Positions 1 to 10,135 of a stretch of 64,000 nucleotides of DNA are shown here, in pieces. The notes under the pieces were generated by a model. It was not told where the DNA came from. It saw only the letters and a program-made list of their open reading frames with translations, and searched no databases. The stretch is from Rickettsia sp. MEAM1 (Bemisia tabaci). GTDB lineage: Bacteria > Pseudomonadota > Alphaproteobacteria > Rickettsiales > Rickettsiaceae. The DNA is taken from assembly GCF_002285905.1 (NCBI RefSeq), contig NZ_CP016305.1, forward strand, positions 62,001 to 126,000. Direction: 5' to 3'. A program made the position numbers and the translations under genes. Numbering within the stretch: position 1 is the first letter of the stretch; each line of letters starts with the position of its first letter.

Positions 1-270
1 CAAGAAAAAGAATTATCTAATAATTTTTTAGAAGAACAAGAAGACATGAAAGATGATAATTCTCCATTCTTCGATGTAAAATATATTTGCCAAGCAAGTC
101 TATTAATTACTGATTCTATCCGTAAAGGATATGATGTTACGCAATTGCCAAACGGTGATGTTAATGTTACAGAAGTAAGAATAGTAAATGTTCATTATAA
201 TTGGAACTCCGAAAAAGGAAAATTTATTAAAACTAATCAGATAGAATTTGATAATAGCAACGGCGGCTAA
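1..270 (+). CDS. C-terminal part of an unknown protein (5' end outside window)
   Basis: The reading frame is open from the first base, and an ATG at 46 lies inside it, so the true start is probably before the window. The visible 89 residues are hydrophilic, with an acidic start (EEQED) and a compact C-terminal part containing VTEVRIVNVHYNWN. There is no signal peptide or membrane segment in what is visible. It resembles a small Rickettsia-restricted family of unknown function (possibly DUF2671), but I am not certain. It ends 43 bases before cydA on the same strand, so co-transcription is possible. Confidence 0.6.
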   Translation, partial: QEKELSNNFLEEQEDMKDDNSPFFDVKYICQASLLITDSIRKGYDVTQLPNGDVNVTEVRIVNVHYNWNSEKGKFIKTNQIEFDNSNGG

Positions 271-313
271 TTAAATCAAATACAGAAATTTATTATTTAT
301 GGTTTTGTAATAT

Positions 314-1675
314 ATGGAATTTGATCAAGTATTATTATCAAGAATTCAGTTTGCTTTTACCATAAGCTTTCATATCATATTTCCCGCATTTACTATAGGT
401 CTTGCAAGCTTTTTGGCAGTTATTGAAGGCTTATGGTTAAAAACAGGAAAAACTGTTTATCAGGAAATATATAAATTTTGGGTAAAGATTTTTGCAGTTA
501 CTTTCGGTATAGGCGTAGTTTCTGGCGTCGTAATGTCGTATCAATTTGGTACTAATTGGTCAAATTTTTCTGATAAGGTGGGCAACGTACTTGGTCCATT
601 ACTCGGCTTTGAAGTTTTCACTGCTTTCTTTTTAGAATCCTCCTTTCTCGGCATCATGTTATTTGGCTTTAATAAAGTCAGCAAAAAAGTACATTTTATT
701 TCTACTTTTATAGTTGCTATCGGTACTGTTATCTCAGCTTTTTGGATACTTTCAGCTATTAGCTGGATGCACACCCCTACCAGCTTTGAAATTAGGGATG
801 ATGGGCTTTTTTATCCTTTAAATTGGCTTGAGATTATCTTCAATCCTTCTTTCCCATATCGTTTTCTTCACATGCTTACGGCAGCTTATCTAACCACTTC
901 GTTTGTTATTGGCGGTGTAGGAAGTTTTTATTTACTAAATAACCTCTATAAAGAACATGCTAAAATTATGCTTTTTATGGCAGTATTAATGGCACTATTT
1001 GTTGCTCCTGTTCAAGTATTTATTGGTGATCAGCATGGCTTAAATACTCTTAAATATCAGCCTGTTAAAGTTTCGGCTATGGAAGGAATTTGGGACACAG
1101 AAAAAGGGGCAGCTTTAAATATTATTGGCTTTCCTGATAAAGAAGAGGAAAAAACAAAATATGCTGTGCAAATACCATATGCTAGTAGCTTAATCTTAAC
1201 TCATAGCTTAGATGGTGAAATAAAAGGACTAAAAGAATGGTCAAGAGACGAACGTCCACCGGTTGCTACAGTATTTTATAGCTTTCGTGTCATGGTCGGG
1301 ATTGGTTTTTTAATGGTATTTACTGGCATCGCCGGATTATATCTTTATTTAAAGAAAAGATTATATAATGCTAAATGGTTTCAATATTGGTATATGTTAA
1401 TGTCACCATCAGGCTTTATTGCAGTTTTAGCCGGCTGGTTTGTCACTGAAGTAGGCAGACAGCCTTATATTGTCTATAATATTTTAAGAACTGCCGATAT
1501 GGCATCACCGGTGCTAGGCAAATATGTATTTATTTCTTTGATGGCTTTTATAGTAGTATATATGATTGTTTTCGGGGCAGGAATGTATTACATATTACGC
1601 CTAATCAAACAAGGAATAAAAGCCATAGATAATTCAGAAACATATGGAAAACTTGGGTTAAATAATCCTTTCTAA
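314..1675 (+). CDS. cydA: Cytochrome bd-type ubiquinol oxidase subunit I
   Basis: This is the membrane subunit that oxidises ubiquinol and holds the haems of a bd-type terminal oxidase in the inner membrane. The 453-residue protein has many hydrophobic segments, the N-terminal LSRIQFAF motif, a haem-ligand candidate His20 (equivalent to E. coli His19), and the GRQPY motif near residue 380. The short loop between the middle helices and the N-terminal wording look like the cyanide-insensitive (Cio) branch. The partner subunit gene cydB normally follows directly, but here an Rpn-family gene on the opposite strand follows. The oxidase would need CydB from elsewhere in the genome. Confidence 0.93.
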   Translation: MEFDQVLLSRIQFAFTISFHIIFPAFTIGLASFLAVIEGLWLKTGKTVYQEIYKFWVKIFAVTFGIGVVSGVVMSYQFGTNWSNFSDKVGNVLGPLLGFEVFTAFFLESSFLGIMLFGFNKVSKKVHFISTFIVAIGTVISAFWILSAISWMHTPTSFEIRDDGLFYPLNWLEIIFNPSFPYRFLHMLTAAYLTTSFVIGGVGSFYLLNNLYKEHAKIMLFMAVLMALFVAPVQVFIGDQHGLNTLKYQPVKVSAMEGIWDTEKGAALNIIGFPDKEEEKTKYAVQIPYASSLILTHSLDGEIKGLKEWSRDERPPVATVFYSFRVMVGIGFLMVFTGIAGLYLYLKKRLYNAKWFQYWYMLMSPSGFIAVLAGWFVTEVGRQPYIVYNILRTADMASPVLGKYVFISLMAFIVVYMIVFGAGMYYILRLIKQGIKAIDNSETYGKLGLNNPF

Positions 1676-1727
1676 ATTTCTACTTTTAGCCTTTCCAGCA
1701 TTTAAATTTCATAATCCCAAATACAAT

Positions 1728-2612
1728 TTATTTATTAGACTCTGCTATTTCTGCTTTTAGCTTTTCTACTTGTTCTTTTGTTAAATCAGTAAATTCCATA
1801 ATCTCACCCACGGGTTTTCTTTTTATAAGCATTTTCTTTGCCATTTCTATACTTTTTTCAGCCTTACCTTCGGCTTTACTTTCTTTTTTAGCTTTTTTAA
1901 GCGTATTAGCTTCGATCATAAGCCATTTTAAGCGGTCTTCATAAGTGTTTCGCTCTTCTTCGTTAAAATTCATAACCTCAAGTACGGTCAAGGCTTTCTT
2001 TAAAACTTTATTATCTAGTTTTTTTGGCAGCTTATCTTTGTTTAATAAATCATGGCGAGTTAAAAAAGCTAGCCATATATCAAGAGAATCTTTAACCTTT
2101 TTTACTATATCTGTTAGCTCTTCTTTAGCATTAGTAAATTTATTTAATTCTATTGTATGTAACTCTATATCTTCAAAATATACTAAGCTGGTTACTCTAT
2201 CTCTTAGCTCAAAGGCACTATGATAGTTTGCAGTATTCGGAATACTAGTAAAATTTAGTATATGAATACCTATTGTTTTATTTAATTTTGAATAGTCATC
2301 ACCGGCTTTTAGCTGTTCTGCATATAATTTAGACCAATAATATAAGGCTCTTTTATCATAGTCAGCTTCATCGGTCACCTGTATTTCGATATTGAACATT
2401 TTACCGGTTTCACTTTTAGCCTTTACATCGAGAATAGATAATTTATCTGCTGCAAAATTTTTCGGATTATACGGATTAAGCAGCGTTACTTCTACAATTT
2501 GATCTTTTTCACTAACTATTGAATTAATAAGTGATATCAATAAATCCTTATTCTCTTCCACTCCGAAGATTTTTTTAAATGCTAAATCTACTCTAGGATT
2601 AACTTTGTACAT
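1728..2612 (-). CDS. Rpn-family recombination-promoting nuclease / PD-(D/E)XK transposase-like protein
   Basis: This is a full-length (294 residues) member of the family common in rickettsiae, linked in E. coli to RecA-independent recombination. The N-terminal half carries the typical start RVDLAFKKIFG, then the PD-(D/E)XK nuclease core with Asp in SILDVKA and the ExQ pair in NIEIQV. The C-terminal part is lysine- and glutamate-rich with AEGKAEKSIEMAKKML, probably a helical tail. No terminal inverted repeats are visible, so it is a solitary gene and not an obvious insertion sequence. A fragment of a second family member lies at 9,622-9,852. Confidence 0.85.
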   Translation of the reverse strand: MYKVNPRVDLAFKKIFGVEENKDLLISLINSIVSEKDQIVEVTLLNPYNPKNFAADKLSILDVKAKSETGKMFNIEIQVTDEADYDKRALYYWSKLYAEQLKAGDDYSKLNKTIGIHILNFTSIPNTANYHSAFELRDRVTSLVYFEDIELHTIELNKFTNAKEELTDIVKKVKDSLDIWLAFLTRHDLLNKDKLPKKLDNKVLKKALTVLEVMNFNEEERNTYEDRLKWLMIEANTLKKAKKESKAEGKAEKSIEMAKKMLIKRKPVGEIMEFTDLTKEQVEKLKAEIAESNK

Positions 2613-2835
2613 ATCTCTTTTATTATTCTATTTAATATTTTTATTATATCATTTTCTGAACTAAATATCCATAATAGTTCGCCCCTAATAGTGAGTTGCA
2701 AATAAGCAACGATATTTCAGCTTATCATAATTATATTCCGAATAAATCCAATATTTAAGGATTATATTCCTAGGTTCTATGAAGATTTGTAATATGAATT
2801 GTTTAAGATGAGAAAATAATTAGTTTTATTAATGT

Positions 2836-3090
2836 ATACCTTTAATACTTCAAGATTTGGTAAATACTAAGATAGAACTTCAAAAATTGGTGACAATGTT
2901 CTATAAGTACGCAGGTAGCCGCGTATTAAGTAACTGCTGCCGCTCCTCGTCTTATGAACCGATTACTCTTTTTGAAGTTGATCTTCGTATAAGCAAAATT
3001 TCGGGATTCGTCTTTGCTCACGTAGTTTATCTACGCTTGTGCAGACTCACCGCTTATTTGACTTACCAACTTTTGAAGTATTTGCGGTAT
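2836..3090. repeat. Large Rickettsia palindromic-type repeat, copy A
   Basis: It begins with ATACCTTTAATACTTCAAGA and ends with the near-complementary ACTTTTGAAGTATTTGCGGTAT. The core CTGCCGCTCCTCGTCTTAT recurs inverted at 9,865-10,052 and partly at 21,690-21,812. Copy A also holds a second palindrome (TTTGCTCACGTAGTTTATC, about 3,013-3,050) related to the element inside the ABC transporter gene. An apparent reading frame of 94 codons lies almost wholly inside the repeat and is not treated as a gene. Confidence 0.8.
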
Positions 3091-3558
3091 ATGTACTTCT
3101 TTTCCAAAAAAGCTTTAGATAATAATGAACATCTAAGGTAATAAGCAGGCTTCACCTTAGATGAAGTTATTTTATTCCAAATAAAATATGCCGCACCATA
3201 CCAGTTAATGGTTCTGTGTACAAAGTTTAAATTACTCAAATTAACCACCAAAGAGCATAACGTTGGTGGCTGGGGAGTTAGAAGAACCGTCACAGAACAG
3301 TTATAACAGCCTTTAGGTTTAAAACCTTGTACATAGCTACTATCTCCCCAACCATGACAAAGTTGAGGAGCATTTTTAAATGGATGATGCTAACCATCTG
3401 TGATCAAGGGCTTCTATACCCTAGGATAGCATTACTGCTATCCTTGCAAAGGATTTTAGCTAACTTTTCTAAATGTCAACTATATTTTCTAATTAGCTAC
3501 TTATTTGCAAACAGAAAGTATATTTTCGGTAAATGAAGAGTTAATAGACGAGATTTAA
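3091..3558. other. Non-coding or degraded stretch between repeat copy A and uspA
   Basis: Together with 2,613-2,835 this makes the longest gene-poor interval in the first third of the window. Short frames occur on both strands but none has a recognisable product, a good ribosome site or codon use like its neighbours. A short hairpin-like pair (AACCACC and GGTGGCT) lies near 3,242-3,275. I see no RNA gene. Confidence 0.5.
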
Positions 3559-3990
3559 TTACTCGTCTCTTACTACTAAGACTGATATACTAGAATGACG
3601 GACGATTTTAGAGGCATTAGGACCAAGCATATAATCTCTTAGCTGCGGTCTAACTGCTGAGATTATTATTAAATCAGCTTTGATATCATTGGAACGCTTA
3701 ATTATTTCATCATAAACAGCACCGCTACCTATGTAATAATCGGCTTCAATTTCATCCGGTACATATTGTTTTATAAGCTCTTTTACTTGAGTTTGATATT
3801 TTGCTTTCTTTTCTGCAATCCAGTTTTTAGGTAAATAATCTTCGACCATTTTCATCCCAAAATCAGAAATCACATATATAAAATGTAGCTTTGCTTGAGA
3901 AGCTGTTGCAAACATTAAAGCTTTAGAAAGAAGAGCTTTCACAGACTTTTTATCTGCTAAGTCTATAGGTATAAGTATATTTTTAAACAT
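3559..3990 (-). CDS. Universal stress protein UspA family
   Basis: This is a single-domain UspA protein of 143 residues, close to the usual length. It starts MFKNILIPIDLADKKS, the typical first strand with Asp, and ends with the GPNASKIVRHSSISVLVVRDE tail, whose first part forms the nucleotide-binding turn. The full G-2X-G-9X-G(S/T) ATP motif is only partly kept, so ATP binding is uncertain. It is cytoplasmic and thought to act in stress adaptation. It lies 30 bases downstream of the TAXI gene on the same strand and may share its transcript. Confidence 0.88.
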   Translation of the reverse strand: MFKNILIPIDLADKKSVKALLSKALMFATASQAKLHFIYVISDFGMKMVEDYLPKNWIAEKKAKYQTQVKELIKQYVPDEIEADYYIGSGAVYDEIIKRSNDIKADLIIISAVRPQLRDYMLGPNASKIVRHSSISVLVVRDE

Positions 3991-4020
3991 AGTATTTCTA
4001 TATAATACTCTAATAAATAG

Positions 4021-4977
4021 TTATTCTCTATTTCTTACCGAGTCATGTTTTGGTAAAACAAAGTTTTGAGTATCGGCAAAATAGTTAATGTTAATATTGT
4101 TCAATAAATAATTAGAAAATTTAAAACTTGCAACATTTCTATGAAAAGCACCAATAAATTTATCTAACATATTAGAATCTACATCATTTCTAGTTACTAA
4201 AATTGCTGATACTTTTACAGTTGTTTGATCATCTGTAATACATGGATATAAGCCTTTATGAAGCTCCGCTTTGCGAAAAGCTCTATTTTGTTGTATTAAC
4301 TCTGCTATTTTAGCGTTTTCAATTGAAACAAAATCAATTTCACATCTATTAGCAATTAAATTCACTAAAGGGTTTGGATGCCCAACCATCATGATTATAG
4401 CATCTATTTCTTTTTGGCAGAATTTATCGATAGAATCTTCGTAATTAATATCAGTATTTATTGGTTCTTTAGCAAATTTATATAGAGAACACATTGCATC
4501 ATAAGTAATATTGCTGCTGGAATATTCTGGACCACTAGTTATTCTCTTTCCATCAATATCAGCAAAAAACTTTATCTTATCCTCATCTTTTACAATAACT
4601 GTAAAAAATTCATCATGCAAATTCAGTAGCTGACGTAGATTTTGCATTTTTCCTTTATCGCTATAATAACCTATTCCATCATATGCTTCTACTGCAATAT
4701 TTGCTTGCACTAAAGCTAAATCGATTTTACCTTGTTGCAATAATTTTAAATTTTCAATACTACCATTTGTTGCAACAACTTCGCATACTATATTTTCGTT
4801 ATTTTTTTCATCTCCTATAATTGTTTTGCATAAATCAAGACCTATAGAATAATAACCTTGCAAAATAGAGCCAGTACCAATCTTAAAAACTTTTTGCTTT
4901 TGATCAGCATAAATATCACTACATGTAAGAATTATACTAAAAACAAAGCTATATAATACTAATTTAAGGTTATTCAT
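4021..4977 (-). CDS. TAXI-family TRAP transporter solute-binding protein
   Basis: This is a periplasmic binding protein of the TAXI type. From the start chosen here (MNNLKLVLYSFVFSIIL) there is a clear signal peptide, followed by KIGTGSILQGYYSIGLDLC, which matches the family opening GTG...Y...G...C. An open frame continues to 5,028, but that would place 17 residues before the signal peptide and overlap the upstream gene, so the ATG at 4,977 is preferred; it begins 4 bases after the upstream stop. No TRAP membrane subunit is next to it, so the transporter partner must lie elsewhere, or the protein has another sensing or binding role. Confidence 0.85.
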   Translation of the reverse strand: MNNLKLVLYSFVFSIILTCSDIYADQKQKVFKIGTGSILQGYYSIGLDLCKTIIGDEKNNENIVCEVVATNGSIENLKLLQQGKIDLALVQANIAVEAYDGIGYYSDKGKMQNLRQLLNLHDEFFTVIVKDEDKIKFFADIDGKRITSGPEYSSSNITYDAMCSLYKFAKEPINTDINYEDSIDKFCQKEIDAIIMMVGHPNPLVNLIANRCEIDFVSIENAKIAELIQQNRAFRKAELHKGLYPCITDDQTTVKVSAILVTRNDVDSNMLDKFIGAFHRNVASFKFSNYLLNNININYFADTQNFVLPKHDSVRNRE

Positions 4978-4981
4978 ATAA

Positions 4982-6064
4982 TTAATTCGCATGATTTTCA
5001 GGCTGCTGTTCTTCTTTACTATCACCAAGTTTTAACTCAAGTAAATTAATAGAGCCGATATTTATTCCTTTTTCAGAAAATTCAACATCAAACTTAGCTT
5101 TTTCTATATTATTATAATCAGTATTTGAGCCAGCTGATTCTTTTTGATTAGCAATGAAAGCTGCTTCATCGGAAGCTTTATTAACTGCTTTAGCTATAAC
5201 TGTTTTAATAAACTTTTTAGAAAACATAATGTTATTAGGTAATAACTTATCAATAATAGAGTGATAGTTTTCAAGCTCAAATGATAACTTACCTTGTGGT
5301 AATTTGTTAGCAAAAAATTGTAAAGCACCATTTAGATTGATTTTAGAGTTATGATCACAACTAAAAACAAATTTTTCTATATTAAAATTTTGTAAAATAG
5401 CAGAATTTTCACCATCTGGGGTAAATTTTAATAAAGCAGCAATATCTAAAGTAGCATTTTTAAAATTAGCTATATTCTTTTCAGAATCATAATTCATATT
5501 TAAAATCAATGAAATATCTTCGCTATCTGCTAGATTTTTCTTAGAAATAAAGAAAGCTAAATTATTAATTTTAAAAATCTCTTCATCATCTTTGAATATT
5601 AATAATGATTTATTATTAAGCTGAATCGATTTTATTACTTCTTTTAGATCATCATCTTTCGATATTTTATATAAAGGTTTATTAAATTTCCCTATTCCTT
5701 TTATATCCTCTTTACTACGCATATCATAGATGAAGGTTTTATCGCCGTAATTATCTACTTCTTTAATAAACGGTCCAAAATTTAAAGTAGCTTTTTTAGT
5801 ACTAAACTTAATATTTAAAACAATATTTTCACTTGAAAGCTCTTTAGAATTTACATGATCTATTAATTTTACTTTTGGATCTGTTATAGTAATTTTCCAG
5901 TGAAACGGATATCCTGAAAATTTAACTGTATTATAGGATATTTTAAGATTATCCGATTCAGAATTTTTAATTAAATTTATTACATTGTTTTTCAAAGTAT
6001 AAGCAGCAGCAAACCATACTATAGTAAAGGCTAAGAAAACAAAAATAAGTATTTTACGTATCAC
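4982..6064 (-). CDS. DUF2125-like membrane-anchored protein
   Basis: A 360-residue protein with one N-terminal hydrophobic anchor ([20 protein letters not shown]) followed by a long soluble part, presumably periplasmic. The segment [20 protein letters not shown] matches the start of the alphaproteobacterial DUF2125 family, whose function is unknown. No catalytic motif is visible. It lies 12 bases downstream of the ferredoxin gene and directly upstream of the TAXI gene, all on the minus strand, so a shared operon is likely but says little about its role. Confidence 0.75.
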   Translation of the reverse strand: MIRKILIFVFLAFTIVWFAAAYTLKNNVINLIKNSESDNLKISYNTVKFSGYPFHWKITITDPKVKLIDHVNSKELSSENIVLNIKFSTKKATLNFGPFIKEVDNYGDKTFIYDMRSKEDIKGIGKFNKPLYKISKDDDLKEVIKSIQLNNKSLLIFKDDEEIFKINNLAFFISKKNLADSEDISLILNMNYDSEKNIANFKNATLDIAALLKFTPDGENSAILQNFNIEKFVFSCDHNSKINLNGALQFFANKLPQGKLSFELENYHSIIDKLLPNNIMFSKKFIKTVIAKAVNKASDEAAFIANQKESAGSNTDYNNIEKAKFDVEFSEKGINIGSINLLELKLGDSKEEQQPENHAN

Positions 6065-6076
6065 TTTTTTAATCCA

Positions 6077-6412
6077 TCATTTTATGTTACGAGTAGCAGA
6101 AGGGAGACGTACTTTTATACCGTCTAATTTTTCAGTTAAAATAATCTGACACCCTAATCTAGAAGTATCTGTAAGACCAAAGGCTAAGTCAAGCATATCT
6201 TCTTCTTCTTCCTTAGGTTTTTCTAATTTGTTGTAAAATTCTTCCTCTAAAATAACATGACAAGTAGCACAGGCAAGAGAACCTTCACAAGCACCCTCAA
6301 GATCTATGCTATTACTATGAGCAACTTCTAAAATAGAAAGCCCTAGCGGTGCTTCTATTATTTTCTCTTCCCCATTATTTATAACAAATGTAACTTTTAT
6401 TGTTTTTGACAT
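6077..6412 (-). CDS. fdx: Adrenodoxin-type [2Fe-2S] ferredoxin of the Isc system
   Basis: This small electron carrier (111 residues) feeds reducing power to Fe-S cluster assembly. The cluster ligands are visible as Cys42, Cys48 and Cys51 (spacing CX5CX2C) and Cys88 in RLGCQII, the adrenodoxin-type pattern. The acidic stretch EEEEDMLD before the last Cys is the usual partner-binding region. It follows hscA on the same strand, in the conserved order hscB-hscA-fdx. A palindromic repeat separates it from hscA. Confidence 0.95.
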   Translation of the reverse strand: MSKTIKVTFVINNGEEKIIEAPLGLSILEVAHSNSIDLEGACEGSLACATCHVILEEEFYNKLEKPKEEEEDMLDLAFGLTDTSRLGCQIILTEKLDGIKVRLPSATRNIK

Positions 6413-6458
6413 TATCCTCTTTCTTCCTCAGATTTTTCATATAACTTATCTTATAAAT

Positions 6459-6541
6459 AGGAATTTGCAGGAAACACGGAACGCAGCATACATAAACGTA
6501 TGTAAGCATGCGAGTAACGGATTGACGTACAAATTACCTTT
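6459..6541. repeat. Palindromic element between hscA and fdx
   Basis: An imperfect palindrome centred on CATACATAAACGTATG. The outer arms GGAATTTGCAGGAAACACGG and the near-complement ACGGATTGACGTACAAATTA pair with mismatches, in the style of Rickettsia palindromic elements. It may fold in the hscA-fdx transcript; an effect on fdx expression is only inference. Confidence 0.6.
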
Positions 6542-6550
6542 AGAAGTAAG

Positions 6551-8338
6551 TTATTTAATTTGATTGATATTTTTACCTTTCAACAAATCACTAATTACTA
6601 TATTAATCTTTGTATTTAAAGATTTTTTTGTTTTAGATTTAAAATCTTTAACAGCATTATTAATTAAAGCACGATCTCGTGCATCTATTGCATGCTTTAT
6701 GTTATTTAATAAACTACTGATTATATGCTTTTCGTTTTCTGATAGCAAATCTACTAATTCTTTAATAGCATGTTCTATATTAAAAATCAAAGATTCAGCT
6801 TCAATAACTGTTTCTTGTAATAATCTTGCAGCATGATCCAGTTTAGCATTTTTATAAGCATTTTCTAAAACCTTATCAACTTTGCCTGCATCAATCCCAT
6901 AATCCGGCTTCACTTCTATGATATGCGAGGTATTACTTATTTTTTCGTAAGCAGAAACAGATAATATACCATCAGCATCAATAGAAAAAGTAACTTCTGC
7001 TCTAATACTTCCTGCTTTCATGGGAGGAAGTCCATTTAGCTCAAACCTAGCCAAAGTACGGCAGTCTGCTACCATTTCACGTTCACCTTGTAGTATATGA
7101 AATTGTATGCCAGTTTGATTATCAGCATAAGTTGTGAACTCTTTTATCACAGAAATAGGAATTGGGGTATTTCGCATGATAATTTTTTCAACGATGCCGC
7201 CATACAATTCCATACCTAAAGATAAAGGTACTACATCAATCAATAATGAATCGATGTTCGGTGTTGTTAGATTTTCTGCTTGCAGTGCAGCCCCGTATAC
7301 AATAGCTTTATTAGGATCAATATCTGAAAGAATATTTACTTTAAAAGCTTTATATAATTCATCCTTGATTAACGGAATACGAGTTACACCACCTACTAAA
7401 ATAATGCCTTCTATGTTTGGATTTCCTGCTATTTCCAAACATTCTTTGGCTATATTGATTGTACGACCTATTATAGGGGTAATTAACTGTTCAAATGTTT
7501 GTTTATCAAGCGATATATTATTGAACTCAAAATTATCTTGGTTCGATAATGCTTCTTTTGCCTTTTTAGCAAACTCTAGAGTATCAGTGTTATCAGGTAA
7601 GTTAAATTTATTACAAAAATAATCAGCAATGATTTTATCTATATCATCGCCGCCAAGCATATTATCACCATTTGTTGCTATAACCTGAAAAACTCCCTCT
7701 GTAATATTTAGAATTGATACGTCAAAAGTACCACCACCTAAATCATATACAAGATAACAACCTGTATGATTTTTATTCAATCCATAAGCATAGGCAGCCG
7801 CAGTAGGCTCTGCAATTAGCCTTAGAACCTCTAAGCCTGCAAGCCTTGCTGCACGCATCACCTGCCCTCTCGCCGCATCATTAAAATGAGCTGGAACAGT
7901 AACAACAGCTTGGGTTACTTCGGTTGTAAGCTCTTTTTCTGCCTGTTGTTTTAAATATATAAAAACTTCTGCTGCAATTTCAGCAATCCGCATTTGTTTA
8001 TTGGCAAATTTTAATTTAACTTCTTTACTTTGTAGATCTATATAATCTTTAACTAAAAAAAAAAGAGCAGGAGTATTTAGAATTTCATTTAATGTTTTGC
8101 CGAATAACCTTTTAATTGAACGTAAACCTTTATTACTACCTACTATAATATTGCTATTTATAAATTCTATAGTAGTTGGGATTAATTCTTTATTATCTTC
8201 AGTTTGTATAATTTTAACTTTTCTACCAGCTGAAATAGCTATTAGCGAGTTAGTAGTGCCAAAATCTATACCCACAGCTATTTTAGCTTCTTGTTTAGAT
8301 TCTGCTTGCCCTGGTTCTCTAATTTCTATTATTTGCAT
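6551..8338 (-). CDS. hscA: Fe-S assembly chaperone HscA (Hsp70 family)
   Basis: This is the specialised Hsp70 that works with HscB on the scaffold IscU. The 595-residue protein has the actin-like ATPase with [12 protein letters not shown] at residues 24-35, [11 protein letters not shown] around 198, and GGVTRIPLI around 320. The substrate-binding domain follows, with a helical lid at the C-terminus. The linker region and length fit HscA, not DnaK, and the gene overlaps the end of hscB by 10 bases, so the two are probably translationally coupled. Confidence 0.95.
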
Positions 8339-8829
8339 AATTTCATTTTTTCCTGAAGCTTACTCAGCAATGTATGAATATATTTAAGTTTACTAGTTTT
8401 GATAGTCGCATCTGATAAATCTTGCTTTTTGAAAGACTCAGCTAAAAAATTTACTTCTGCTTTCTCCATTAATTCATATTTACTTTTTATTTCTTCTAAA
8501 CTTTTATATGAGCTAGTATTTTCTATAAGCTCCATTTCATCCCAGAATATACTTAACTCAAGAGCAGAAAGCTTACTGCGTACTTTCTCATCATTTAAGT
8601 TTACGCCATACAAAAGCAGCATATATTCAGCACGCTTTAAACTATCTTTAAGGGTAGAATAAGCTTTATTTAGGTTTGATGCTATAATAAGATTTTGCTC
8701 TTTTTCTTGCAAATTTTTGGCTTTATCAGGATGATATTTTATCTGCATAGCAAAATATTGCTTTTCTAATATCTTCAAATCAATATTATAAATTTGCTCT
8801 AACCCTAGTAATTCAAAATAATTTTGCAC
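8329..8829 (-). CDS. hscB: Fe-S assembly co-chaperone HscB (J-protein)
   Basis: The partner of HscA, which stimulates its ATPase and delivers IscU. The 166-residue protein has an N-terminal J-domain with the HPD motif in IKYHPDKA near residue 31 and a C-terminal helical domain, the expected HscB architecture and length. It starts [12 protein letters not shown], the usual HscB opening. It is the first gene of the visible hscB-hscA-fdx group and is divergent from rnhB, so a promoter probably lies in 8,830-8,886. Confidence 0.93.
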
Positions 8830-8886
8830 TTTATTTGTAACTCATAAACTGATTTATCATATATTAGAAATATAAAAAATACAATT

Positions 8887-9477
8887 ATGGAAATAGATAT
8901 ATTACATTTTGAAAAAAAATACCCAAACTTTATTCTAGCTGGCATAGATGAAGCTGGCAGAGGACCGCTAGCTGGACCAGTAGTAGCTGCCGCTGTAATA
9001 GTGGATCAAAACAATATTATAGCTGGCATTAATGATTCTAAAAAACTTTCTAAAAAGAAGAGAGAATTATTATATGAACAGATAACTGCTAATTACATTT
9101 GGGCAACCGGTATTATCTTACATACTGAGATAGATAAAATTAATATATTAGAAGCAACGAAAAAAGCTTGTCTTCTTGCTGCAGAACACCTTAGTACTAA
9201 GCTGGAAATAATTTTAGTTGATGGTAACATGCAATTCAGCGATAAAAGATTTATCAGCATTATAGACGGTGATAATTTATCACTATCGATTGCCGCAGCT
9301 TCTATTATAGCAAAAGTTACTAGAGACCGATTAATGCTAAAATTAAGTGAAGAATTCCCGCAATATTTATGGCATAAAAATTCAGGCTACGGCACAAAAG
9401 AGCATGCTCAGGCTATAAAAGAATATGGCTTATCCCCTTATCATCGCCTAAGTTTTACTAAAGCCTTATGTAAATAA
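8887..9477 (+). CDS. rnhB: Ribonuclease HII
   Basis: It cleaves the RNA strand of RNA-DNA hybrids and removes misincorporated ribonucleotides. The 196-residue protein has the signature GIDEAGRGPLAGP with catalytic Asp21 and Glu22, a later acidic residue in ILVDGN, and HKNSGYGTKEHAQAI near the C-terminus, which is typical of type 2 RNase H. It is divergent from hscB and is followed by a degraded rpn gene. Confidence 0.96.
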   Translation: MEIDILHFEKKYPNFILAGIDEAGRGPLAGPVVAAAVIVDQNNIIAGINDSKKLSKKKRELLYEQITANYIWATGIILHTEIDKINILEATKKACLLAAEHLSTKLEIILVDGNMQFSDKRFISIIDGDNLSLSIAAASIIAKVTRDRLMLKLSEEFPQYLWHKNSGYGTKEHAQAIKEYGLSPYHRLSFTKALCK

Positions 9478-9621
9478 AAGTTTATTTTTATATTATTAAT
9501 ATTAAACTTTAAGTTTAAATAAATATAGACATCATATACAAATTAGGATAAAATACGCCGCAAAAAACTACTAGATTTTGTGGTCAAAAAATTAAAACAT
9601 GATTCCTGAGTAAAAATAATA

Positions 9622-9852
9622 ATGACCGATAAAATAGCGGCACAAGAATTTTTAGAATATTATTTACCTAAGGATTTTAAAAAACTGATAGATTTATCAA
9701 AAATAACTGTAGAACAAGAAAGCTATATTGAAGAGTCTCTAAGTAAAAAATACAGTGATATAGTTTATGGAATTGAAACGAAAGAAGATGGCAAGGGATT
9801 TGTGTATATATTAATTGAAGCACAATCAACTGTGGATTTTGGAATGCTCTAA
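9622..9852 (+). pseudogene. N-terminal relic of a second Rpn-family nuclease/transposase gene
   Basis: Only 76 residues remain, with the family's opening wording: AAQEFLEYYLP, then YSDIVYGIETK and FVYILIEAQS, which correspond to the first strands of the Rpn nuclease domain. Full members are roughly 290-330 residues, so about three quarters is missing. The frame stops 12 bases before palindromic repeat copy B, which sits where the rest of the gene should be. Repeat insertion or a deletion at that point is the likely cause. Confidence 0.8.
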
Positions 9853-9864
9853 GATTATGGAAAT

Positions 9865-10052
9865 ATACCTTTAATACTTCAAGATTTGGCTTATACGAAG
9901 ATCAACTTCAAAACAAAAAGAGTAATCGGTTTATAAGACGAGGAGCGGCAGCAGTTACTTAATACGTGGCTACCTGCGTACTTATAGAACATTGTTACCA
10001 ATTTTTGAAGTTCTATCTTAGTATTTACCAAATCTTGAAGTATTAAAGGTAT
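9865..10052. repeat. Large Rickettsia palindromic-type repeat, copy B
   Basis: The 188-bp element has terminal inverted arms ATACCTTTAATACTTCAAGA and its complement at the other end. It is the reverse complement of most of copy A at 2,836-3,090, with a few mismatches. It lies between the rpn relic and valS, 83 bases before the valS start, so any valS promoter must lie in or just after it. Confidence 0.85.
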
Positions 10053-10135
10053 CCTCTTCAAAAAAAGCAACGCGTTATTGTCATAATTAAATATAATCTT
10101 TATAATGTTAGTTATTCAAACTAGCAAAAACATTT

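Noticed and set aside
2857-3141. 94-codon frame on the plus strand
   Set aside because: It lies almost wholly inside palindromic repeat copy A and gives no protein-like family.
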